Shown here in pieces: positions 1 through 5,940 of a DNA stretch of 19,431 nt. How positions within the stretch are numbered: position 1 is the stretch's first letter; each line of letters begins with the position of its first letter. Both the position numbers and the translations under genes were made by a program. The notes below the pieces were generated by a model. It saw only the letters and a list, made by a program, of their open reading frames with translations, had not been told where the DNA came from and ran no database searches. The DNA lies in assembly GCA_903821715.1 (NCBI GenBank), contig CAIJMB010000213.1, forward strand, positions 1-19,431. The letters run 5' to 3'. This stretch comes from an uncultured Flavobacteriales bacterium (GTDB taxonomy: Bacteria; Bacteroidota; Bacteroidia; Flavobacteriales; Schleiferiaceae).

Positions 1-787
1 CCTTGTTGTAGTCCAACTTCAGCCCATCACGCATGCTCTTCGCGTTGTCGGTAGCCTTGTGCATCGCGGTCATCCGCGCACCATGCTCTGAAGCCTGCGA
101 ATCAAGCATCGCCTTAAAGAACTGAATGTGAATATGGGTCGGAATCAAATTCAACAGTAAGTCCTCTTTATTTGGCTCATAGAGGTAGTCTCCAGCAGCA
201 GACACATTCGGAACCTGAATCGGGAGTACAACCTCTTCGCGAATCATCTGCACTGCCGCATTCTTGAATTGGTTGTACACAATCACCACCTCGTCGTAGG
301 TTCCGTCGATGAACGCATCCATGGCGTTTTGGGCAATGCTGCGCGCCGCCTCAAACGTCACATTGGCCACCGCGTCAATGTCGCTACCTGCCAAGGTGTT
401 GAGCTTGCTTAGCTGGTCGCGGCCTTTCTTGCCTACGGCAAACAGATCGACGGTAACTCCTTGGGCTTCATAACGCTCCAGCACCAGCTTGGTGCGCTTC
501 AGCACTGATGAGTTGAATGCGCCACAAAGACCGCGGTTTGCGGTCATAGGTACCACGAGTACGCGCTGCAGCGGGCGCTTAGCAATGAACGGATTCTCCG
601 TTGCATCAAGCGTAGCGCTGACGTTGGCCATGAGCACACCAAGTTTTTCCGCATATGGGCGCATTTGCACAATGGCATCCTGTGAGCGCTTCAGCTTCGC
701 CGCCGAAACCATTTTCATGGCCGACGTGATCTGCATCGTGCTCGATACCGACGAAATACGGTTGCGGAGTTCCTTGAGGTTCGCCAT
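1..787 (-). CDS. atpG: ATP synthase F1 subunit gamma, 3' end cut by window edge
   Basis: Gamma is the central rotor shaft of F1; it links proton flow through the c-ring to the catalytic alpha/beta hexamer at the inner membrane. Reading leftwards from ATG at 787, the protein begins MANLKELRNRISSVSSTMQ and continues ITSAMKMVSAAKL, the conserved N-terminal helix of gamma. Further on, VVPMTANRGLCGAFN matches the conserved SDRGLCGxFN region. About 262 codons are visible before the window edge, against roughly 290 in the family, so only the C-terminal helix is missing. It starts 10 bp after the atpA stop and is the last visible gene of the operon. The atpD and atpC genes are not in view; in many Bacteroidota they sit at another locus, but this window cannot test that. 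Confidence 0.96.
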   Translation of the reverse strand, partial: MANLKELRNRISSVSSTMQITSAMKMVSAAKLKRSQDAIVQMRPYAEKLGVLMANVSATLDATENPFIAKRPLQRVLVVPMTANRGLCGAFNSSVLKRTKLVLERYEAQGVTVDLFAVGKKGRDQLSKLNTLAGSDIDAVANVTFEAARSIAQNAMDAFIDGTYDEVVIVYNQFKNAAVQMIREEVVLPIQVPNVSAAGDYLYEPNKEDLLLNLIPTHIHIQFFKAMLDSQASEHGARMTAMHKATDNAKSMRDGLKLDYNK

Positions 788-797
788 CGTTCAGAAA

Positions 798-2378
798 TTA
801 GTTGGCGTAGGCCGGAATGATTTCTTTTGCTGCTGCCTCGATGGCACCAATTTCTGCATCGCCCCAGGCTCCGCCGCGAATGGCGTCCAAAATGTTGCGG
901 TGCTTGGCCTCCATGTACTCGATGAATGCGACTTCAAATGCCTTGATTTTATTCACCGGAACGCTGTTGAGCATGCCCTTGGTTCCGATGTAAATGATGG
1001 CAACTTGCTTCTCCACGCTCATCGGTGAGTTCACCGACTGCTTCAGAATCTCCACGTTACGGCGACCCTTATTGATGACGTTCATTGTGGCGGCGTCGAG
1101 GTCGGAACCGAACTTCGCAAAGGCCTCAAGCTCGCGGTACTGAGCTTGGTCGAGCTTCAAGGTTCCGGCAACCTTCTTCATCGGCTTGATTTGCGCCGAT
1201 CCACCTACGCGAGATACCGAAATACCTACGTTAATGGCAGGGCGTACGCCCGAGTTGAAGAGGTCTGCCTCCAAGAAGATCTGGCCGTCCGTGATCGAAA
1301 TCACGTTGGTCGGAATGTAGGCCGATACGTCACCCGCTTGCGTCTCGATGATCGGAAGCGCAGTGAGCGATCCGCCACCTTTTACCTTGCCCTTAAGCGA
1401 CACGGGGAGGTCGTTCATCTGTGAAGCGATGGCGTCGTCCTTGATGACCTTAGCTGCGCGCTCCAGAAGGCGGCTGTGCAGGTAGAATACGTCACCAGGG
1501 TAGGCTTCGCGGCCCGGAGGACGGCGGAGCAGAAGCGATACCTCGCGGTAGGCCACAGCCTGCTTCGAAAGGTCATCGTAAATGATCAATGCGGGGCGAC
1601 CAGTGTCGCGGAAGTATTCGCCAATGGCAGCACCGGCGAATGGTGCGTAGAACTGCATCGGGGCGGGGTCTGCCGCGTTTGCCGCCACAATCGTCGTGTA
1701 GGCCATAGCTCCCTTGTCTTCAAGGGTCTTCGCCAAAGCAGCAACGGTAGATCCCTTTTGGCCGATGGCCACGTAGATACAGTACACGGGCTCACCCTTG
1801 TCGTAGAATTCTCTTTGGTTGATGATCGTGTCAATCGCTACGGTCGTCTTACCTGTTTGGCGGTCACCGATGATCAACTCACGCTGTCCACGACCTACGG
1901 GAATCATGGCGTCAATGGCCTTGATACCCGTTTGAAGTGGCTCATTAACGGGTTGGCGGTAGATTACACCCGGAGCCTTGCGCTCAAGGGGCATCTCAAA
2001 ACGCTCGCCTTCGATCGGACCCTTTCCGTCAATCGGAGTACCGAGGGTGTCGACCACACGGCCCACCATTCCTTCGCCCACATTGATGGAGGCGATAACG
2101 CCGGTCCGCTTCACTGTAGACCCTTCTTTGATGCCCTCTGCGGCACCGAGGAGTACGATACCTACGTTGTCTTCTTCGAGGTTGAGTACGATGCCGCGAA
2201 GGCCGCTCTCAAATTCAACGAGTTCACCCGACTGGGCATTTTGAAGACCGTAGGCACGGGCGATACCGTCACCTACTTGAAGTACGGTTCCAACTTCTTG
2301 AAGCTCTGCTTCAGAGGTAAAGCCCGAAAGCTGCTGGCGAAGAATCGCAGAAATTTCGGCGGGTTTGACGTCTGCCAT
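798..2378 (-). CDS. atpA: ATP synthase F1 subunit alpha
   Basis: This is the non-catalytic nucleotide-binding subunit of the F1 hexamer. The 526-residue length is normal for the family. The N-terminal beta-barrel domain (about residues 1-95) includes the GDGIARAYGL segment. The P-loop GDRQTGKT is at residues 171-178, followed by a Walker B strand near ALIIYDDLSK. The family signature RPAINVGISVSRVGG lies near residue 375 and carries the arginine that reaches into the neighbouring catalytic site. The helical C-terminal domain is intact to the end. It starts 11 bp after the atpH stop and ends 10 bp before atpG, so the genes are almost certainly co-transcribed. Confidence 0.99.
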   Translation of the reverse strand: MADVKPAEISAILRQQLSGFTSEAELQEVGTVLQVGDGIARAYGLQNAQSGELVEFESGLRGIVLNLEEDNVGIVLLGAAEGIKEGSTVKRTGVIASINVGEGMVGRVVDTLGTPIDGKGPIEGERFEMPLERKAPGVIYRQPVNEPLQTGIKAIDAMIPVGRGQRELIIGDRQTGKTTVAIDTIINQREFYDKGEPVYCIYVAIGQKGSTVAALAKTLEDKGAMAYTTIVAANAADPAPMQFYAPFAGAAIGEYFRDTGRPALIIYDDLSKQAVAYREVSLLLRRPPGREAYPGDVFYLHSRLLERAAKVIKDDAIASQMNDLPVSLKGKVKGGGSLTALPIIETQAGDVSAYIPTNVISITDGQIFLEADLFNSGVRPAINVGISVSRVGGSAQIKPMKKVAGTLKLDQAQYRELEAFAKFGSDLDAATMNVINKGRRNVEILKQSVNSPMSVEKQVAIIYIGTKGMLNSVPVNKIKAFEVAFIEYMEAKHRNILDAIRGGAWGDAEIGAIEAAAKEIIPAYAN

Positions 2379-2389
2379 GATTCGAATAA

Positions 2390-2938
2390 TTAGAAATCAG
2401 CGATATATAAATTCTTTTGGAACGAGCGGTCCAGGCTGCGCAGCGACTGCGCGATGCTCGTATCAATTTGCTTGTCGCCCACGCGAACGACAAGACCCCC
2501 AATGAGGTCAGGGTTTACTTCTTCGGTAATCTCTACCGACTTGGCTCCAGAAGCCAAAATGGCTGCTTCGATCTGAGCGCGCTGTGCGGCACTCAGCGCT
2601 ACGGCTGAAGAGACTTTGGCCGAAACCGTTCCGAGGCGGCGACGGTAGGCCTCCAGGTAGTTCACCGCGATCTGCGAGAGAAGCCCCTCGCGACCATGGT
2701 CAACGACAAGTGTGATAAACTTCTGGCTCAGCTCGCTCAAACCAGCAAAAACCTGAGACAGGACTTTTTTCTTCTGGTATGGCTTTACTACCGGGCTCGA
2801 AAGGAACACCTGTAGTTCGCGACTTGAAGCGAGTGCCTCGCGGACAAACACCATGTCTCCTGCAACAGCAGACGACAGCGCGCGCTCCTCAGAAAGGTCG
2901 AGCAAAGCTTTGGCGTAGCGGGGAGACGACAGGCTCAT
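2390..2938 (-). CDS. atpH: ATP synthase F1 subunit delta
   Basis: Delta is the peripheral-stalk cap that ties the b dimer to the top of the F1 hexamer. The 182 residues begin MSLSSPRYAKALLDLSEE, the usual ArYAkALf start of the helical N-terminal domain. The C-terminal half contains VNPDLIGGLVVRVGDKQID, matching the conserved dpsliGGfvirvgd motif, and ends in a helix of the SLRSLDRSF type. It starts 1 bp after the atpF stop, which suggests translational coupling. The length and position between atpF and atpA are typical. Confidence 0.97.
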   Translation of the reverse strand: MSLSSPRYAKALLDLSEERALSSAVAGDMVFVREALASSRELQVFLSSPVVKPYQKKKVLSQVFAGLSELSQKFITLVVDHGREGLLSQIAVNYLEAYRRRLGTVSAKVSSAVALSAAQRAQIEAAILASGAKSVEITEEVNPDLIGGLVVRVGDKQIDTSIAQSLRSLDRSFQKNLYIADF

Positions 2939-2939
2939 C

Positions 2940-3434
2940 TTAGTTCAGGTTGAGGTCTTTGAGGTCGCGATCGATGTTCGCCTTAGCCACCTCGGGCTGG
3001 GCCAACTCGGCACGCAAAATTTTCTCAGCCATGTCCACGGCCAGTTGCGCAACTTGGTTCTTGAGTTCCGTTACGGCGGCCATTTTTTCTTGGTGAATTT
3101 GGGTGCGCGCAGACTCCAGGATTTTCGCGGCTTCGACTGAAGCGGATTCCTTGGCCTCGGCAACCATAGCATCGCGCATGGCGCGGCCCTCTTTTACGAT
3201 GGCCTCTCTCTCCTCGCGCGCTTGCTTGAGGAGTTGCTCGTTCGACGCTTGCAGCTTGCCCATCTCTGCACGAGCAGATTCGGCTTGCTTCAACGCTTGA
3301 TCGATTGCCTCTTCGCGGGCTTGCACCGCACTAAGAATAGGCTTCCAGGCGAACTTGCCCAGCAAGAACACCAAAATGAGGAAGACAAGGGTCGTCCAAA
3401 CTATGAGGCCTAAGCCCGGAGTTACTAAATCCAT
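2940..3434 (-). CDS. atpF: ATP synthase Fo subunit b
   Basis: The b subunit is the membrane-anchored peripheral stator stalk. The 164-residue protein has one N-terminal transmembrane helix (about residues 7-25, around LGLIVWTTLVFLILVFLL). A long charged Ala/Glu/Lys/Gln-rich helix follows (about residues 35-150) and is expected to form the stalk coiled coil. The start MDLVTPGLGLIVWTTLVF matches Bacteroidota b subunits. The gene is separated from atpE by 83 bp that hold a strong hairpin (see 3471-3502) and lies 1 bp from atpH. Its product is needed at two copies per enzyme, far fewer than the c subunit encoded just upstream. Confidence 0.97.
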   Translation of the reverse strand: MDLVTPGLGLIVWTTLVFLILVFLLGKFAWKPILSAVQAREEAIDQALKQAESARAEMGKLQASNEQLLKQAREEREAIVKEGRAMRDAMVAEAKESASVEAAKILESARTQIHQEKMAAVTELKNQVAQLAVDMAEKILRAELAQPEVAKANIDRDLKDLNLN

Positions 3435-3470
3435 GCGTTAATGTGTGTTAAAAGTTCGTTTCACGGCCGA

Positions 3471-3502
3471 AGGTCCAGCGCTCCAGAAGGAGCGCTGAAC
3501 CT
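3471..3502 (-). promoter_or_regulatory. RNA hairpin between atpE and atpF
   Basis: Two 14-nt arms (3471-3484 and 3489-3502) flank a 4-nt loop. On the plus strand one position mispairs (C3475 with A3498), but on the minus strand, the atp mRNA sense, the same position becomes a G-U wobble. The stem is therefore unbroken in the RNA, with a UUCU loop. It begins 15 nt after the atpE stop. No U-tract follows on the transcript side, so it is unlikely to be an intrinsic terminator. I infer a processing or stability element that helps keep atpE expression above that of the other subunits. This role is unproven. Confidence 0.6.
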
Positions 3503-3517
3503 CGACCGCGTAGACGA

Positions 3518-3721
3518 TTACTTAAGGAGCGAAACCACGACGCCAAAGAGACCCACACCTTCGATGAAGGCTGCAGAGATCAGCATGGCGGTTTGGATCT
3601 TGCCCGAAGCTTCCGGCTGACGTGCGATGGCGTCCATAGCTTGTCCGCCGATGCGGCCAATGCCAAGACCTACACCGATTACTGCGAGGCCAGCTCCGAT
3701 TGCAGCGATACTACCAGTCAT
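3518..3721 (-). CDS. atpE: ATP synthase Fo subunit c (proteolipid)
   Basis: This subunit forms the rotating c-ring that carries the coupling ion. The 67-residue protein is two transmembrane helices joined by the polar loop ARQPEASGK (about residues 33-41), the classic loop contacting gamma/epsilon. The ion-binding carboxylate is E54 in AFIEGVG. The positions that supply extra sodium ligands in sodium-dependent c subunits are Ile21 and Gly55 here, rather than Gln and Ser/Thr, which points to proton coupling. At 67 residues it is shorter than many c subunits, but I regard this as normal for Bacteroidota. It follows atpB by 46 bp and is followed by the hairpin at 3471-3502. Confidence 0.98.
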   Translation of the reverse strand: MTGSIAAIGAGLAVIGVGLGIGRIGGQAMDAIARQPEASGKIQTAMLISAAFIEGVGLFGVVVSLLK

Positions 3722-3767
3722 TGTTTAGGGGGTATTTGAAGTGAAACGATGAATAAAAATGAAAACG

Positions 3768-4886
3768 TTAATGGTGTCCGTCGGCGTGCGCGTGGTCGTC
3801 GTGGTGGTGCTCTTCAACCGCAGCGCCAAAAGACATTGCAGTGAGCATAGTAAACACATAGGCCTGAAGCGCAGCAACCAGGAGTTCCAAAGTCGAAATG
3901 AACAGGGTCAAAATGATGGACCCCGGAGAAATCCATACTGACTCAAAAATGAAGATCAACGAAACCAGCGACAGAACCAGAATGTGGCCGGCGGTAATGT
4001 TGGCAAAAAGACGAATCATCAGAGAGAACGGTTTGGTAAACACGCCGATGAGCTCGATGAGCGCCAAAATGGGCTTCAGCGCCGTGGGCACCCCTGGCAT
4101 CCACACGATGTGCATCCAGTAGTCCTTGGTTCCGTTGATGTTGGTGATGACCAACGTGAACGCCGCCAAAACAAGCGTCACGGCGATATTGCCCGTCAAG
4201 TTGGCGCCCCCGGGGAAGAACGGCACCAATCCGAGGAGGTTGTTCACCCAAATGAAGAAGAACAGGGTCAGCAAGTACGGCACAAAGCGGTTCAAGTGCT
4301 TTTCAGGAATCGCGCCGCGCGCAATATCGTCGCGAACGAAGAGAATGAGGGGCTCTACAAAGCTTGCCAACCCGCGCGGAGCCTTGTTGGTGTTTTTGGC
4401 GTAAAAGCGAGCCGCAGAAAAGAAGATGAGCAACAGAAGGGCTGCACCCACCAAGAGTGCAAGTACATTTTTGGTGATGGAAAAGTCCATTGGCTTCTCT
4501 TCAGTCCCTGCGTAGTATATTTTCTCGTGCTTGTTGACAAACTGCTGTCCTCCCGCATTCACTACATGATGGCCTTCGATGTCGTGGTGGAATTCCGAAG
4601 ACGAAAACATCACCAAGCCTTCATTAGTCCAAAGAATTACGGGCAGGGGGATGCTCACCGCGTGTCCGTTCCAATCGAGGATGTGCCAGCCGTGGCTGTC
4701 CGCGATGTGGTGCATGATCATTTCGTTGGGGTTGAAGGCCTCCTCGTTCGGAGCGTGCGCCTCGACCTCGGCATGCTCTACAGAGGTGCTCACATGTTCA
4801 CTATGCCCAACTTCTTCTGAGGCAACCATGCTGCCCATCGGCAAAATGACTGCCGTTAAAAGAGTAAAAAAGCGTCCTAGTCCCAT
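3768..4886 (-). CDS. atpB: ATP synthase Fo subunit a with exported N-terminal extension
   Basis: Subunit a is the stator half-channel that passes protons to the c-ring. I place the start at ATG 4886, giving 372 residues with a signal peptide (MGLGRFFTLLTAVILP, likely cleaved after about residue 23). A longer frame from 4964 would overlap the upstream gene and begin upstream of the likely promoter. A roughly 110-residue His/Glu-rich exported segment precedes the first transmembrane helix (about 138-158), as in other Bacteroidota AtpB proteins. The essential arginine is R292 in MIRLFANITAGH. The C-terminus (357-372) is a tail of His, Asp, Glu and Ala that could bind metal or protons. It follows the AtpI-like gene by 44 bp. 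Confidence 0.95.
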   Translation of the reverse strand: MGLGRFFTLLTAVILPMGSMVASEEVGHSEHVSTSVEHAEVEAHAPNEEAFNPNEMIMHHIADSHGWHILDWNGHAVSIPLPVILWTNEGLVMFSSSEFHHDIEGHHVVNAGGQQFVNKHEKIYYAGTEEKPMDFSITKNVLALLVGAALLLLIFFSAARFYAKNTNKAPRGLASFVEPLILFVRDDIARGAIPEKHLNRFVPYLLTLFFFIWVNNLLGLVPFFPGGANLTGNIAVTLVLAAFTLVITNINGTKDYWMHIVWMPGVPTALKPILALIELIGVFTKPFSLMIRLFANITAGHILVLSLVSLIFIFESVWISPGSIILTLFISTLELLVAALQAYVFTMLTAMSFGAAVEEHHHDDHAHADGHH

Positions 4887-4904
4887 CTGTCCCGAATTGC
4901 GCGG

Positions 4905-4912
4905 CAAAGATA
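4905..4912 (-). promoter_or_regulatory. Candidate -7 promoter element for atpB
   Basis: On the minus strand this reads TATCTTTG, a perfect match to the Bacteroidota -7 consensus TAnnTTTG. It lies in the 44-bp gap between the AtpI-like gene and atpB. Initiation would fall around 4898, leaving a leader of about 12 nt before ATG 4886. I see no convincing TTG or TTTG -33 box at the usual distance. The element supports a separate atp promoter and the shorter AtpB start. Confidence 0.5.
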
Positions 4913-4930
4913 GTCCGAAAAGGGGGTTTA

Positions 4931-5293
4931 TCACAGGCGGTTTACACGCTGAACGGCAAACCACGTTTCAACGGCTTGAGCAAGGATAAAAATTGCCGCA
5001 AACTGCAGTGCATAAGCCTTATATCCTTCAGGTTGGCGCATGCTCAACGGGAGTACGACGGTGGCCACACCGAGCAGCATGCGGAGCATTCCGCCCCCAA
5101 GAATGACCCAGATAAAGGTTTTTGGACGCTTGCGCTCGAAGGCAAACGCAAAGAAAAACACGGTAATTCCGCTCACTGAAATCCAAAGATATCCCAGGCC
5201 GTACCAAGGGATTCCCCAAGCGGTCAATGCCATTGCCGAAATCGCGGCAAGTGCGGCATACGCCGCGGTAAGCTGGAGCATAAACTGCTTCAT
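4931..5293 (-). CDS. AtpI-like four-helix membrane protein
   Basis: The protein has 120 residues from ATG 5293, which is 2 bp after the upstream stop. The frame is open further upstream, but those residues are polar and overlap that gene. Four hydrophobic segments lie at about residues 5-27, 33-52, 60-83 and 92-113, with little between them. I recognise no catalytic motif. Its position between an AtpZ-like gene and atpB is where the AtpI/uncI assembly protein is found in many bacteria. AtpI and AtpZ are thought to assist Fo assembly and Mg2+ handling, and that role is inferred here from position and topology only. Confidence 0.75.
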   Translation of the reverse strand: MKQFMLQLTAAYAALAAISAMALTAWGIPWYGLGYLWISVSGITVFFFAFAFERKRPKTFIWVILGGGMLRMLLGVATVVLPLSMRQPEGYKAYALQFAAIFILAQAVETWFAVQRVNRL

Positions 5294-5295
5294 TG

Positions 5296-5490
5296 CTATT
5301 CGTTCTTTTTTGCTTGAATAATGGCCAGAAGGGTTGCTACCACGGTTCCTGCAAGCGAGCCCCAAATTTGACCCATTCGAGGGGGTTCAGAAGGGTCAAT
5401 CCACGCACCCACAAGTGCTCCTAGGAGTATTGTAGCAAGCATCTGACCCACAAGCCCAAGGGCAAATCCGTAATTGGGCTTGGGCGACAT
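5296..5490 (-). CDS. AtpZ/AtpI-family small membrane protein
   Basis: The 64-residue protein has two transmembrane helices: about 8-29 (FALGLVGQMLATILLGALVG) and 40-58 (IWGSLAGTVVATLLAII). A short W-x-D-P turn between them (AWIDPSEPP) is characteristic of AtpZ/AtpI-type proteins encoded ahead of F-ATPase genes. The product probably works with the neighbouring four-helix protein in Fo assembly or divalent-cation supply. It starts 18 bp after the bactofilin stop and ends 2 bp before the next start, so it sits in one transcription unit with them. A formal atpZ assignment would need a profile search. Confidence 0.82.
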   Translation of the reverse strand: MSPKPNYGFALGLVGQMLATILLGALVGAWIDPSEPPRMGQIWGSLAGTVVATLLAIIQAKKNE

Positions 5491-5508
5491 GGTGGCGAAG
5501 CCGTTCGA

Positions 5509-5940
5509 TTACGAAGCGACCACCTTGGGCGCAGCGGGTGCGGCCGTGGGGGCTGTCGCAGCGGGGTTGATCGGCTTCGAAATCGGTTCTTTGGGGCCCA
5601 TGTGGCAGTTGCCAGAAAACTGGGCTCCGGCCTCAATGCTGATTTGACCGGTGTAGAGTTCGGCTTGAACCTGAGCCGTTTGGGCCAACGTGGTGAGGCC
5701 TTTGACCTCCAGACTTCCGCGAAGCTTGCCGGCGATGCTCGCCTCAGCTGCCACCACTTCACCCTCTACTGAGCCTGTGGGGCCCACTACGAGCTTGCCC
5801 TGAATGCGAACATTACCCTTAATAAATCCGTCCACGCGAATGTCGACAGGTGATTGAATGCTGCCTTCGAAGACCGCTCCTTCAACGATGCGGTTGTGTT
5901 CGTGGGCGGAATCTGAGGTGCGTTTAACTGGGTTCATCAT
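5509..5940 (-). CDS. Bactofilin (polymer-forming cytoskeletal protein)
   Basis: Bactofilins self-assemble without nucleotides into filaments that position envelope machinery. The 143-residue protein has the expected layout: a short polar N-terminus, then a Gly/Val-rich beta-helix core (about residues 18-110), then a Pro/Ala-rich tail (about 117-143). The core shows turn-by-turn periodicity, for example IVEGAVFEGSIQSPVDIRVDG followed by further G-x-V/I-x-G steps. Its ATG overlaps the sprE stop in an ATGATGA junction, so the start could also be the second ATG at 5937. The overlap implies coupled expression with SprE. Confidence 0.93.
   Translation of the reverse strand: MMNPVKRTSDSAHEHNRIVEGAVFEGSIQSPVDIRVDGFIKGNVRIQGKLVVGPTGSVEGEVVAAEASIAGKLRGSLEVKGLTTLAQTAQVQAELYTGQISIEAGAQFSGNCHMGPKEPISKPINPAATAPTAAPAAPKVVAS

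Noticed and set aside
1476..2393. Long plus-strand open frame (305 codons) opposite atpA.
   Set aside because: It is antisense to a fully conserved atpA, shows no family motif, and reflects codon bias of the real gene.
3471..3502. Intrinsic terminator after atpE.
   Set aside because: The stem is strong but no U-tract follows on the transcript strand, and the operon must continue into atpF.
3518..3721. Sodium-coupled ATP synthase.
   Set aside because: The c subunit lacks the Gln and Ser/Thr ligands of sodium-binding rings around E54.
4887..4964. Longer AtpB start at 4964.
   Set aside because: It would overlap the AtpI-like gene, begin upstream of the perfect -7 element, and bury the signal peptide.
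5294..5365. Longer start at 5365 for the AtpI-like protein.
   Set aside because: The extra residues are polar, overlap the AtpZ-like gene, and precede an ATG placed 2 bp after that gene's stop.
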